Below are positions 1-8,666 of a DNA stretch of 64,000 nt, one piece after another. The stretch's first letter is position 1, and every line of letters starts with the position of its first letter. Source of the stretch: Neorhodopirellula pilleata (GTDB taxonomy: Bacteria; Planctomycetota; Planctomycetia; Pirellulales; Pirellulaceae); assembly GCF_007859915.1 (NCBI RefSeq), contig NZ_SJPM01000016.1:1-64000 (forward strand), given 5' to 3'. The translations under genes were made by a program, and so were the position numbers. The notes beneath the pieces are model-generated. The model had not been told where the DNA came from. It made no database searches and saw nothing but the letters and a program-made list of their open reading frames with translations.

Positions 1-54
1 CGGTACATTCTCTTAGCAGTCATGGGGATGACCTCCTATTTGCTGGTCTATTGA
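1..54 (+). CDS. C-terminal end of a probable membrane protein (partial)
   Basis: The frame is open from the first base and ends at a TGA (52-54). It reads as 17 mostly hydrophobic residues, RYILLAVMGMTSYLLVY, like the end of a transmembrane helix. A short GC hairpin followed by a T run lies just downstream (72-91), which supports a real plus-strand transcript ending here. The rest of the gene is outside the window, so no family can be named. Confidence 0.4.
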   Translation, partial: RYILLAVMGMTSYLLVY

Positions 55-71
55 AAGAAAAAACCAGTTTC

Positions 72-91
72 GGGGCATCCCCTGTTTTTTT
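72..91 (+). terminator. Possible intrinsic terminator
   Basis: A GGGG-CAT-CCCC hairpin is followed by TG and seven T residues, 17 bases after the stop codon at 52-54. The stem is only four base pairs, so this is a weak call. Confidence 0.35.
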
Positions 92-92
92 G

Positions 93-533
93 TAGTATCC
101 ATTCGCCAGTGTATAGCCAACTGGGCTAGGCAAACGAATGGCCCGTTGGGCCGGAAGATGTTGAGCCGGAAACCGTTGGATGCGATTGAACATGGTTTAC
201 CGTTCGGGCCGAAGGCCCAGCCATTTACCTAGCCCAGGGCAACGCCCTGGGGACAGGGATCAAATCCAATCAATAGGGCCAACGGCCCGACCGTTTGTGT
301 GCGAATCACGAACACGTCCAACGTAACCGACCGTGTTCGCGTCTGATCAATTTCAAACGTATTTCTCGTCGGTGGCAACACCATGACGTTCGCACATCAA
401 TCGGTACTTGTCCTCAGATGAACATTTTTCGTGGTTCTTCTCCTGGCGTGGGCAAGGAGAATGAATGGGCTGCCGGTCCGCGAGAGAGATGTCTTGCCGC
501 ATTGACCTCAGCCGTGATGTCGGGCTGAATAAC
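93..533. repeat. Gene-free, repeat-rich intergenic DNA
   Basis: I see no convincing gene. Short palindromes such as GGCCCGTTGGGCC and GGGCCGAAGGCCC, plus 'ctgggctaggcaaa' and 'agggccaacggcccga' blocks, match pieces of the 253-bp elements at 2838-3090 and 15554-15808. This looks like one or two degenerate or rearranged copies of that family. Short open frames here are by-products of the repeat. Confidence 0.5.
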
Positions 534-1364
534 TCACGCCGTTGACACAGCCGGGTTTCGGCCGACCCCTGAGGGGTCTTCCAACAAATTCGCCCACACA
601 TTCTTTTCCAACAACGTGGCACTGCCCGTCAGGGTACAAAACGCCACGTCAGCCGCGTCGCGACCGACACCGATCCGTACCAATCCGAGCGTCGACGCCA
701 ACCGCGTCGGATCGAACAGGTACCACTGTCCATCCAGGAACGCTTCCATGAAGCCGTGGTAGTCCGGCGGTTGCAGGTCGACGGCGTAACCAGAAACGTA
801 GCGGGCGGGAATTCCGACTCCGCGACAAAGACTGATCGCCAGATGCGCGTAGTCGCGACAAACGCCAGTTCGCTGCAACAACACGTCACTGGCCGTCGTC
901 GTGGACGTGGTGCTGCCGGGCGTGTATTCGAGGTGATCAAACACCCAGTCGCAAATGGCTTGAGCGCGTGAATGGCCCGGCTTCAGACTTCCGAACTCTT
1001 CATACGCGAACCTCGCCAGCACGTCACTTTCACAATAGCGACTTGGGTTCATGTAAGTCAGCACTTCGGGTGGCATCTGTGCTGGCTGAGATTCCCCCAC
1101 TTCACGCGGTCGGTCGATGTCCGGCGTCAAATCAGCGGTCGCCTCGTATGAGATCGACAATTGGCACGGCTCGACGACGACGCGATGCAGTCGGTTGCCA
1201 TCCGGTCCGATCTGACACTGCTCGACGTTGAGCGGCGGATCGAACGTCATGCGTTCGTTATTGACCATTTGGTGCTGAGTCCAAGCCGCTGCGATTTTGA
1301 GCAGGAAGATCGTGGGCTGCTTCACGTCGTAAGTCAGCGTACTACCGATTTGAATTTGTGTCAT
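534..1364 (-). CDS. Transglutaminase-like cysteine peptidase family protein
   Basis: A 276-residue protein with a bacterial transglutaminase-like N-terminal region (about 1-95) and the catalytic core (about 130-225). The papain-like triad is visible: Cys169 in TGVCRDYAH, His203 in DYHGF and Asp218 in YLFDPTR. No signal peptide is seen, so it is probably cytoplasmic. The ATG at 1364 is chosen because it overlaps the stop of the upstream Anbu gene as ATGA, implying translational coupling; a longer frame to 1439 exists. Transglutaminase-like proteins commonly accompany Anbu, usually with an ATP-grasp and an alpha-E protein. Neither follows here, since the next 530 bases hold no gene. Its substrate is unknown. 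Confidence 0.88.
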   Translation of the reverse strand: MTQIQIGSTLTYDVKQPTIFLLKIAAAWTQHQMVNNERMTFDPPLNVEQCQIGPDGNRLHRVVVEPCQLSISYEATADLTPDIDRPREVGESQPAQMPPEVLTYMNPSRYCESDVLARFAYEEFGSLKPGHSRAQAICDWVFDHLEYTPGSTTSTTTASDVLLQRTGVCRDYAHLAISLCRGVGIPARYVSGYAVDLQPPDYHGFMEAFLDGQWYLFDPTRLASTLGLVRIGVGRDAADVAFCTLTGSATLLEKNVWANLLEDPSGVGRNPAVSTA

Positions 1365-2086
1365 TGGAATGGATGAAGGAGTGGGGAAGCCCATTGCATG
1401 GGCAGGGAGTTCAGCGAATTGGAAAGAGCCTGAGTCCAATGCTGGATCACTTCGGCAAGGTCTGCTTCGGTGTAGCGATGGAAACGAGGCGTGGCGTCTT
1501 GATTGCCCAGCACGGCGATGTCAACGGGATAGTCGACGTCCGTCACGCTCGTCCGTGTTGCGTCGAAGGCCAATAAAGCCAATGCGATCGCCGACGACAA
1601 CGGTGTTTGGCTGGTCAGTAGCCGATCAAGAATCGGTTTGCCGTAATAGGTTCGACCGATGATGAAGTAGGGCGAATCGAATGCGACTTCGACCCAATTC
1701 CCTTCGGGGTAAATGTAAAACAGTTGAGGCGTTTGATCAGCAATCAGCCGACCGCCGATGATCGCGTGCAAGTTGAAGGCATGACCGGTCGACGCCAGCG
1801 ATGGACCATCTTCGTCTTTTACCCGTCGCAACTGGCTGCCAAACAAATTGGCGAATTGGTACAGCCTATCGCGTACGACATCTTCGCCGCGAAGTGTTTC
1901 GTCGACGTAAGTCAACGTCTTATCGCGGACCGACCGTAAGCCGCTGGTCATGGTGAACAAGGCAGACCCCGCGAGTTGGAACTCGGCTAACTTCTGCTTG
2001 TTGACCTGTTCACTGCCACGAACGATCCGCGTGTCGGCCAGCGCGACGATTCCTTCGTTGACTTTGATTCCGACGCAGAACGTCAT
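1361..2086 (-). CDS. Anbu-type proteasome-like peptidase
   Basis: A 241-residue Ntn-hydrolase resembling Anbu, the bacterial ancestral beta subunit. The N-terminus MTFCVGIKVNEGIVALADTR fits the family: removal of Met would expose Thr2 as nucleophile. The Asp of ALADTR (Asp18) and a Lys near residue 30-32 are the expected partners. Anbu assembles as a self-compartmentalised ring without a separate propeptide and is thought to act in the cytoplasm. The gene ends in an ATGA overlap with the transglutaminase-like gene. It starts two bases after a 24-codon micro-ORF. No strong Shine-Dalgarno is visible, so coupling from the micro-ORF may help initiation. Confidence 0.88.
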   Translation of the reverse strand: MTFCVGIKVNEGIVALADTRIVRGSEQVNKQKLAEFQLAGSALFTMTSGLRSVRDKTLTYVDETLRGEDVVRDRLYQFANLFGSQLRRVKDEDGPSLASTGHAFNLHAIIGGRLIADQTPQLFYIYPEGNWVEVAFDSPYFIIGRTYYGKPILDRLLTSQTPLSSAIALALLAFDATRTSVTDVDYPVDIAVLGNQDATPRFHRYTEADLAEVIQHWTQALSNSLNSLPMQWASPLLHPFQ

Positions 2087-2088
2087 GC

Positions 2089-2163
2089 TTAGATTCGCTT
2101 CGCAAGATAAATGATTGCCAGGATGACCAGGATCGTACCGAGAATTCCGCCGCCGATATACAT
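2089..2163 (-). CDS. 24-residue hydrophobic micro-protein upstream of Anbu
   Basis: On the minus strand an ATG at 2163 opens a 24-codon frame, beginning MYIGGGILGTILVILAI and ending KRI, closed by TAA (2091-2089) two bases before the Anbu ATG. A glycine-rich start, one hydrophobic helix and a basic C-terminus fit a single-span inner-membrane peptide. Similar small glycine-rich membrane peptides occur in many bacterial genomes but are seldom annotated. The tight spacing suggests coupling with Anbu. It could instead be a non-functional leader; no Shine-Dalgarno is obvious. Confidence 0.5.
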   Translation of the reverse strand: MYIGGGILGTILVILAIIYLAKRI

Positions 2164-2293
2164 CGCATTGCCGTGGGTGAGAGTGAGAAAGGGTCTTTTA
2201 TCTCAAACGATGCAACTCTCGCGCCAAACGGTCCATCATTTGCGTCTTTGGAGAGACCTCAGGTTCCATTCGTTCCACTCCGAGGCGATTTCA

Positions 2294-2446
2294 ATGTCCA
2301 CTATCCTGCTCATCATCTTGATCCTCTTGCTGCTGGGCGTTGTTCCCGCATGGCCGCACAGCCGCAATTGGGGCTATGGACCCAGCGGCGGACTCGGCTT
2401 GGTCGTTTTGATTCTAATTGTGTTGTTACTGTTAGGCCGAATTTAG
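2294..2446 (+). CDS. DUF3309-type small membrane protein
   Basis: A 50-residue protein. Two hydrophobic segments (about 2-16 and 33-48) flank a conserved centre, WPHSRNWGYGPSGGLG, and the C-terminus is LLLLGRI. This is the signature of the DUF3309 family of very short membrane proteins; function is unknown, and members often sit near stress genes. The ATG at 2294 gives the family-like length; an in-frame upstream extension is not family-like. The gene is divergent from the Anbu micro-ORF, with about 130 bases between the two starts. Confidence 0.85.
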   Translation: MSTILLIILILLLLGVVPAWPHSRNWGYGPSGGLGLVVLILIVLLLLGRI

Positions 2447-2463
2447 TTGAACACGCCAAGTTC

Positions 2464-2528
2464 GTTTAACCGTTAGCCGCAGACGCACGTCTGTTCCCAT
2501 GCGCGTACGCCTGCGGCTAACGGTTAAA
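2464..2528. repeat. Perfect 19-bp inverted repeat (possible bidirectional terminator)
   Basis: The left arm 2464-2482 (GTTTAACCGTTAGCCGCAG) and right arm 2510-2528 are exact reverse complements around a loop of about 27 bases. It lies 18 bases after the DUF3309 stop and before the lipoprotein gene. It could end transcription, but there is no long T run, and its perfect symmetry also fits a mobile palindromic repeat. Confidence 0.75.
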
Positions 2529-2582
2529 CAATGAGGCGTACTTCTCATTGTCTCGGTCAAATCTCCTCGCAAAAGAAATCAC

Positions 2583-2765
2583 ATGAACTCGAAACCACGT
2601 ATCGCCATTTACTTAATGACCTCCTTTCTGGCGGCAGCATTCGTCCTGCAGACCGGATGTGATCGCAAAGAAACCGTCATCGACATCGAAGGCCCAGACG
2701 GCGGTGGGGTCTCGGTTGAACGAGACGTCGATGATGGCGGCATCACGGTCGACGTCGACCGCTAG
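2583..2765 (+). CDS. Small acidic lipoprotein
   Basis: A 60-residue protein with a signal peptide (about 1-25) and a lipobox-like LQTGC, predicting lipidation at Cys26. The mature part is short and strongly acidic (DIEGPDGGG, ERDVDDGGI, DVDR) and could bind cations or simply be extended. It stands alone after the 2464-2528 palindrome. No characterised family is recognised. The lipobox and the ATG at 2583 make it more than a random frame. Confidence 0.65.
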   Translation: MNSKPRIAIYLMTSFLAAAFVLQTGCDRKETVIDIEGPDGGGVSVERDVDDGGITVDVDR

Positions 2766-2837
2766 TCGACCACGCTGGTCGTCGATCGATCAATCGGCGA
2801 GATCGAACTGGCCTGGCTGGGTAACCCGACACTAGTT

Positions 2838-3090
2838 TTGAAGTTGCGTTTTCGATTTAGGGGCGAAGCCCTGTTCGTTTGCCTAGCCCAGCCCAAGGGG
2901 CTGGGATTTGAAAAACAACAGAAATGGTAGGGCCAACGGCCCGGCAGTTTGATCGCGGCAAATGGATGAGAGCACAAATGGCGGGACCTTCGGCCCTGAT
3001 GGATAAACACGCCGATTACCCAGCCCGTTGGGCTGGGCTAGGCAAATGACTGGGCCTTCGGCCCGGAAGTGAAACAAAACGCAATTTCAA
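2838..3090. repeat. MITE-like dispersed repeat, copy A (253 bp)
   Basis: The ends form imperfect terminal inverted repeats: TTGAAGTTGCGTTTT (2838-2852) against AAAACGCAATTTCAA (3076-3090), 14 of 15 matching. Inside are several GC-rich palindromes (GGGCCAACGGCCC, CCCAGCCCGTTGGGCTGGG-like blocks, GGGCCTTCGGCCC). The region 15554-15808 matches it along its whole length, and fragments occur at 93-300. It encodes no transposase; small open frames across it should not be annotated as genes. Confidence 0.75.
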
Positions 3091-3209
3091 GTCGTTCTCG
3101 AGGCACTCGTTCAATGAGCGACCAAGGCGATTGAAAACGGCACGAGAGGTGCATTTGGTGTGCCCATCAATTCCGCGATGAAACACTTTACCATCCCAGG
3201 CGACTTTCT

Positions 3210-5138
3210 GTGAAACGCAACCGACCAGACTCGTCATCATTTGCCGCCCCATCAGGGATCGCAGTCGTGTTTTACACGCTGGCGACCGTCCTGATGGTGC
3301 TGGCTCTGCTGTATTTCGCCAAGCCTGTATTGGTGCCGATCGCCCTGAGCACAATGTTGGCGTTTGTGCTTTCGCCGCTGTCGATGACGTTGGAGCGTTG
3401 GAGCATCAAAGGTTACCGCATTGGTCGCGTCGGATCGGTGCTCGTCGCGACCGGGATTGCCTTTGGGTTGATTGCGTTGGCAACTTGGGCGCTGGTGTCT
3501 CAGGTCCAAAGCTTGGCGGCGGACCTTCCCAATCACAAGACAGAAATCAAATCGAAGATCGCTTCGCTGCGTGTGAGTGAAGACTCAACGTTCTCTCGCT
3601 TGACAGCCATGTTTCAAGAATTGTTTCCCGAGGAAGGTGTCAAAGCCGAACCGGCGCGAGAAAACCTAGATAAGGAACTCGACGACAAATTTGCCGATGG
3701 ATCGAACACCGACCAGGACGAGTTAGCCGACGACGCACCATCAACGATCGTCGTCGCCGCTGCCGAGGACGGACGCATCGCGGCAGCGTCGGACATCCTG
3801 CTGCCCATAGTCGAACCAATGGCGACCGCGGCACTGATCATCGTGCTGGTGATGTTCTTGATGATCTGTCGTGAGGACGTTCGCTACCGACTGATTTCGC
3901 TGATCGGCGACAAGGCACTGACCGGCACAACTCGGCTAATGGTCGACACCGCCGATCGCGTCAGCAAATTCTTGCTCTATCTGTTTGTCGTCAACGCCGG
4001 TTTCGGACTCTGGTTCGGCATTGGGCTTTATCTGCTGGGCGTGCCCTACGCACCGCTGTGGGGATTCCTGACGTTGTGCTTTCGATTCATCCCGTTCTTG
4101 GGCAGCCCCGCCTCGGTGCTCTTTCCACTGCTGATCAGCATCGCGACGTCCAGCGGTTGGTCGCAGCCGATTAATGTCTTGATCTTCTTCGCCGCTTCCG
4201 AGTTGATCACGGCCAACATCATTGAACCGATCGTGTTCGGTAAAACGACCGGACTGACGCCGATCGCACTCTTGATCGCGGCGCTCTTCTGGGCTTGGAT
4301 TTGGGGACCGATCGGGTTGCTGCTGTCCACGCCGCTGACCGTGTGCCTCGTCGTGCTGGGCCAGCACTTGCCCAACCTGCGGTTCTTAAAGGTGTTGCTC
4401 GCCGAGCAACCAACTTTAGACGCACGACTGCAGTATTTCCAGCGGCTATTGGCTAACGATGCCAAGGGAGCCACGTCGGTGGTTGAGGCTTATCGAAAAG
4501 AGAATGGTGATGAAAAGGCGTTTGAGGAAGTGTTGGTTCCGGCATTGCAATGGACGCGGCGAGAGCGTTCGGATGGAAACATCAGCGCCGAAGAAGAGAG
4601 ATTCATTTGGCAAGCCACGCGGGCGGAGGTTGACAACGCAAAGGAAGCCGCGGACGTCGAGACGCCAGCCGATGATCGGTATTGCGTGCTTGGATATCCC
4701 GTCCACCACGAGTCTGAACAGATCGTGCTGTCGATGTTGAAGCACTTGCACAACGCAACGTGCGACACCAACTGCTTTACAACAAAACAGCTTCCTTCTC
4801 GTGTCCTGGAACAAGTTGAGACGCAGCAGCCGGATGTCGTGTTGCTCGCGGTGATGCCGCCGGGTGGTTTGCCGCAGTTGAAATTCATGTGCGAGGAGAC
4901 TCGGCGTCGATCACCAAGCTCCCACATCGTGGTCGTCTACTTGGGCGAGATCGCGGACTACGACGAGCTGTTGGTGGAATTGCGAGGCGACGGAGCCAGC
5001 TATCTGACCACTTCGCTAGGCCAAGCCATTCATCAAATCGAGATGCTTCGTCAAGACGCGATGGAAAAACCGGACACACCGGCAATCGAATCGCAGGACG
5101 GTGCTGATATGCTCGAGGGGGCGACACATGCAAGCTAG
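3210..5138 (+). CDS. AI-2E family (PerM-like) transporter with cytoplasmic C-terminal domain
   Basis: A 642-residue inner-membrane protein starting at a GTG (3210). Residues about 17-390 carry the hydrophobic helices and signatures of the AI-2E/PerM permease family, including FRFIPFLGSP (291-300) and a GPIGLLLSTPLT stretch near 367-377. An acidic stretch (about 145-190) interrupts the usual loop. Residues 400-642 are an extra soluble region; about 485-580 look like an alpha/beta, Rossmann-like domain of unknown role, making the protein nearly twice the family length. The last 11 bases overlap the hybrid kinase gene, so the extra domain may link transport or sensing to that kinase. The substrate cannot be told from sequence. 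Confidence 0.85.
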   Translation: MKRNRPDSSSFAAPSGIAVVFYTLATVLMVLALLYFAKPVLVPIALSTMLAFVLSPLSMTLERWSIKGYRIGRVGSVLVATGIAFGLIALATWALVSQVQSLAADLPNHKTEIKSKIASLRVSEDSTFSRLTAMFQELFPEEGVKAEPARENLDKELDDKFADGSNTDQDELADDAPSTIVVAAAEDGRIAAASDILLPIVEPMATAALIIVLVMFLMICREDVRYRLISLIGDKALTGTTRLMVDTADRVSKFLLYLFVVNAGFGLWFGIGLYLLGVPYAPLWGFLTLCFRFIPFLGSPASVLFPLLISIATSSGWSQPINVLIFFAASELITANIIEPIVFGKTTGLTPIALLIAALFWAWIWGPIGLLLSTPLTVCLVVLGQHLPNLRFLKVLLAEQPTLDARLQYFQRLLANDAKGATSVVEAYRKENGDEKAFEEVLVPALQWTRRERSDGNISAEEERFIWQATRAEVDNAKEAADVETPADDRYCVLGYPVHHESEQIVLSMLKHLHNATCDTNCFTTKQLPSRVLEQVETQQPDVVLLAVMPPGGLPQLKFMCEETRRRSPSSHIVVVYLGEIADYDELLVELRGDGASYLTTSLGQAIHQIEMLRQDAMEKPDTPAIESQDGADMLEGATHAS

Positions 5139-7788
5139 CACGACACCACTTGAAAAGCTGGGTCTGGATTGGACCCGTTGGATCGCGCCGGCTGGATTGG
5201 CGATCGCACTCGTCGCTCTCTTGCTGACCGGATTGGCCACCTATCGCAACGTACGCGAATTCGCTGAGTCGGCGGAATGGGTTGTTCATACTCAAGAAGT
5301 GCTAGCGTCTCTTGAAGCTCTCTCGTCCGATCTAGCCGATGCTGAATCGGCCGCCCGAGCGTTCTACTTGACGAGTGAAGATCGCTATTTGACTGAATAC
5401 CAAACCGCGATCGCCGCGGCGCGAGAGCACGAGGCGGCCCTGCTGGATCAGACCAAAGACAACGCGGTTCAGCATTCACGAATGAGAAAACTGTCAGAGC
5501 TGATCGACCCTAAAATCGCGTCGATGTCAAGTTACGCATCCCTGGATTCGATCTCAGCGCAAGACGACTTCTGGCGTTCGGAATCGTTAAGGAACGATTC
5601 ATCGCAGATGCGTGCAATCCGCGACAATGTGCGAACATTGCGTGACGCTGAACGATCGCTGTTGGCCGAGCGAACGGAGAACTATCGGAGCATGCTGTGG
5701 CAAACTCGCTGGACCGTGATTGCGACGACTCTATTTGCCACGGCTCTGGTCGCTGGCACGTACCTGTTGCTACGCCGTCACTGGCGATTGAGTGAGTTGT
5801 CGAAGACTTCGGAACGGCGACACCATCGCGAGAAAGACGAGCTGGCGCGGTACAACCAGCGACTGCTCGAATCGACCGGCGAAGGCATCTACGGCATCGA
5901 CTCCAACGGTCGCTGCACGTTTATCAACCGTGCCGGTGCGTTGTTGTTGGGCGGCAAGCCGGAGGATTTTCAAGACCAGGACATGCATGCGGTCGTCCAC
6001 TATGCCAAGCCCGATGGAACCGCTTACGACGTGCAGGAATGTCCGATCTACCGCTCGATGCGTACCGGAGATGGTTGCCGCGTCGATGAGGAAGTGTTCT
6101 GGCGACTCGACGGCACGGCAGTACCGGTTGAGTACTCGTCATTCCCGCTGCGTGGAACGGGCGAAGATGCGGAACGGATCGAAGGTGCCGTCGTGACGTT
6201 CGCCGGCATATCGGCTCGATTGCGATCGCAGAAAGAGCTCCGCGATGCGAAAGAACTTGCCGAGGCCGCCAACGAATCGAAGTCGCAATTCTTGGCCAAT
6301 ATGAGTCATGAACTCCGCACGCCGCTGAACGCCGTCATCATGTACAGCGAATTGCTGGCCGAGGAAGCCGAGGACCATAACGTGCCCAGCTTCATCCCCG
6401 ACCTCAAGCGGATTCGCTTCGCCGGTAAACACTTGTTGGAACTGGTCAACGGCGTCCTGGACCTTTCCAAAGTCGAAGCAGGCAAGATGGAAGTCTACGC
6501 CGAAAAATTCTCGGTTCCCAAGATGATCGAGGAGGTCATTGCCACCGTGGAACCACTCGTCGAGAAGAATCGCAACGAGATTCATTTTGAAATCCATGAT
6601 GGAGTCGACGAAATTCAGGGTGACGTGACCAAGCTTCGCCAAGTGCTCTACAACCTGCTCGCTAACGCCAGCAAGTTCACCGAAGATGGCAAGATCACGG
6701 TCCGCGTCGGGCAAGACGTGGATCAGCATCAATTGATCATCGACGTCGAAGACACCGGCATCGGGATGACGGCAGAGCAAGTCGAGCGGCTGTTCCAGCC
6801 GTTCATGCAAGCGGACGCATCGACGACACGAAAGTATGGCGGCACGGGACTGGGACTCGCGATCATCAAACGTTTCACGGACTTGATGAACGGCAACGTC
6901 AGTGTCGCGAGTGTGGAGGGCGAGGGCACCACGTTCACGGTCACGGTGCCCACAAAGCTGGACAGCACCCCGCGAGCGGCTCCGCAGATGGAGGACATGA
7001 CGCCAACCGCCGACATAGCGGTCATCGGCAATGAGGGAGCCAGCATGGTGCTGGTGATCGACGACGACCCGGCGGTCCGCGACATCCTGACTCGCGTTTT
7101 GATCAACGAAGGTATCCGCCCGATCACGGCCATAGATGGTGAAGACGGACTAATCAAGGCACGTGAGCATCGGCCTGACCTGATCATCTTGGATGTGAAC
7201 ATGCCTAAGGTCGATGGATGGTCCGTGCTCAGCACACTGAAGGCGGATGACGAACTATCCGACATTCCGGTCGTGATGCAATCAGTTCAAGACGACCGCG
7301 ATCTTGGTTTTATGCTCGGCGCGTCCGAGTATTTGGTCAAACCTGTCAACCGGGATCGACTGCTTTCCATGTTGCAAAAATATGTCCTCGATGGAGAAGG
7401 CACCGTCTTGATTGTCGACGACGACGAACCCACGCGACGAGCGATTGAGCGGACGCTCAGTGTGCAAAGCTGGAAAGTCACGCAAGCAATTCACGGTGCC
7501 GACGCGTTGGACCGAATGCAGGAAGAAATCCCGTCGGTGATCCTGTTGGACCTGATGATGCCGACAATGGATGGTTTTGAGTTTCTGGACATCCTCAAAG
7601 GCAATCCCTTGTGGCAGAATGTACCGGTGGTCGTGATGACCGCCAAAGAATTGACCAACGACGATCGCGAGCGACTCGCCGGTGGCGTTGAAAAAGTGCT
7701 CACCAAAAGTGGCCTCAACCGTCATCGCTTCCTCGACGAAGTTCGGCGAATCGTCCAAAGTGTCGCAAAACCTACACCCACCACTTAA
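5128..7788 (+). CDS. CHASE3-PAS hybrid histidine kinase with two receiver domains
   Basis: An 886-residue membrane sensor kinase. The ATG at 5128 is preceded by GAGGGGG and overlaps the permease gene by 11 bases. Order: TM helix (about 20-40), CHASE3-like extracytoplasmic region, second TM (about 196-214), PAS (about 241-360), HisKA with phospho-acceptor His394 in MSHELRTPLN, an HATPase domain with N-box NLLANASKF (from 509), DTGIGM and GGTGLGLAI, then two receivers with acceptors Asp689 (LDVNMP) and Asp808 (LDLMMP). Both receivers retain acidic pockets. Signal flow is probably His394 to its own receivers and/or the single-domain receiver encoded 22 bases downstream. The ligand is unknown. 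Confidence 0.93.
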   Translation: MQASTTPLEKLGLDWTRWIAPAGLAIALVALLLTGLATYRNVREFAESAEWVVHTQEVLASLEALSSDLADAESAARAFYLTSEDRYLTEYQTAIAAAREHEAALLDQTKDNAVQHSRMRKLSELIDPKIASMSSYASLDSISAQDDFWRSESLRNDSSQMRAIRDNVRTLRDAERSLLAERTENYRSMLWQTRWTVIATTLFATALVAGTYLLLRRHWRLSELSKTSERRHHREKDELARYNQRLLESTGEGIYGIDSNGRCTFINRAGALLLGGKPEDFQDQDMHAVVHYAKPDGTAYDVQECPIYRSMRTGDGCRVDEEVFWRLDGTAVPVEYSSFPLRGTGEDAERIEGAVVTFAGISARLRSQKELRDAKELAEAANESKSQFLANMSHELRTPLNAVIMYSELLAEEAEDHNVPSFIPDLKRIRFAGKHLLELVNGVLDLSKVEAGKMEVYAEKFSVPKMIEEVIATVEPLVEKNRNEIHFEIHDGVDEIQGDVTKLRQVLYNLLANASKFTEDGKITVRVGQDVDQHQLIIDVEDTGIGMTAEQVERLFQPFMQADASTTRKYGGTGLGLAIIKRFTDLMNGNVSVASVEGEGTTFTVTVPTKLDSTPRAAPQMEDMTPTADIAVIGNEGASMVLVIDDDPAVRDILTRVLINEGIRPITAIDGEDGLIKAREHRPDLIILDVNMPKVDGWSVLSTLKADDELSDIPVVMQSVQDDRDLGFMLGASEYLVKPVNRDRLLSMLQKYVLDGEGTVLIVDDDEPTRRAIERTLSVQSWKVTQAIHGADALDRMQEEIPSVILLDLMMPTMDGFEFLDILKGNPLWQNVPVVVMTAKELTNDDRERLAGGVEKVLTKSGLNRHRFLDEVRRIVQSVAKPTPTT

Positions 7789-7810
7789 ATCAACCTAATT
7801 TGACACCACC

Positions 7811-8167
7811 ATGCCACGAATCTTGATCGTTGACGATAACGAAGATAACCGCGACGTCCTCGCTCGACGCTTGCAACGCCGTGGCTTCGATGTCACGGTC
7901 GCGGTCGGCGGCCGCGAAGGTGTCGCTCAAGCGGAAACCGATGAACCCGACATCGTGCTGATGGACATGAACATGCCGATTCTTGACGGATGGGAAGCAA
8001 CCCGTCAAATCCGCACCGCGGGCAACTCAGTCCCCGTCATCGCGTTGACTGCCCACGCGATGAACGGAGATCGCGAGCGCGCGATCGAAGCGGGCTGCAC
8101 CGAATACCACACCAAGCCTGTCGAACTCGACGAGCTGCTCGTCCTAATCGAAAAGTTGCTCAGCTAA
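7811..8167 (+). CDS. Single-domain response regulator
   Basis: A 118-residue CheY/DivK-like receiver with no output domain. The acidic pair Asp8/Asp9, acceptor Asp52 in LMDMNMP, Thr80 and Lys102 (TKPVE) are all present. It follows the hybrid kinase gene by 22 bases on the same strand, so it is probably its partner, acting through protein-protein interaction or as a phospho-relay shuttle. The ATG at 7811 gives a complete receiver fold. Confidence 0.93.
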   Translation: MPRILIVDDNEDNRDVLARRLQRRGFDVTVAVGGREGVAQAETDEPDIVLMDMNMPILDGWEATRQIRTAGNSVPVIALTAHAMNGDRERAIEAGCTEYHTKPVELDELLVLIEKLLS

Positions 8168-8197
8168 GCATCGCGTGAACAACGGGTGACGACTTTG

Positions 8198-8248
8198 GTA
8201 GTGGATCAGGCAACGAGTCCCGAGCCGACGGATTCGTTGCCTCATCCA
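8198..8248. repeat. GTAGTGG palindrome, copy 1
   Basis: The left half (8198-8220) begins GTAGTGGATCAGGCAACGAG. It is answered by GGATTCGTTGCCTCATCCA (8230-8248), an imperfect inverted repeat around a loop of nine bases. Related copies lie at 8344-8399, 11937-11990 and 13234-13279. Confidence 0.7.
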
Positions 8249-8343
8249 TCGCTTCAAACGTTGATCGCACGATGTTGAACTCCTTCACAAAAGCGTCTTG
8301 GCCGATCATCGCTCAGGTTGCATCCTTTCAGACCACGACTGAC

Positions 8344-8399
8344 GTAGTGGACAAGGGCCACGAGTCCTGCCGCAAGGGACTCGTGGCCTCGTCCACTAC
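8344..8399. repeat. GTAGTGG palindrome, copy 2
   Basis: This is the most symmetric copy. GTAGTGGACAAGGGCCACGA at the left end is mirrored by a right end finishing CCTCGTCCACTAC. Both termini carry GTAG in inverted orientation. Confidence 0.75.
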
Positions 8400-8666
8400 C
8401 AACGTCTCCACTTGTTCTTAACGCGATGCTTTGCGCCCAGAAGCTCGCCGCTGACTCGGTGGATAGGACAATCCAACGCAATGTCGCGGGCCGTGGCACG
8501 CTTGTTGCTCCCCCCTGTTCTGCGTGACGTCACCCGTTTTACTCGACCACAATTTGGCGAGCCGAACACAGAAATGTTTTGGTCCAACGTTCCGCCGCTG
8601 CGAATCTTCACATGGGCCAAGTCGGCGTCGCACACTTTACTCAACCCTTTCACGACAGAGAGAAAC

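Larger units (their letters stand above)
8168..8666. other. Intergenic region with two long palindromes, upstream of dps
   Basis: I see no gene. It contains two members of the GTAGTGG palindrome family (8198-8248, 8344-8399) and about 270 bases of leader before the Dps ATG. An open frame runs into dps from 8412, but it lacks family similarity upstream of 8667. Confidence 0.6.

Noticed and set aside
2762..3077. Small overlapping frames in the repeat at 2838-3090
   Set aside because: They are translations of palindromic repeat DNA shared with 15554-15808, not genes.
8412..8666. N-terminal extension of Dps
   Set aside because: The family-length protein starts at the ATG at 8667; the upstream residues show no Dps similarity.
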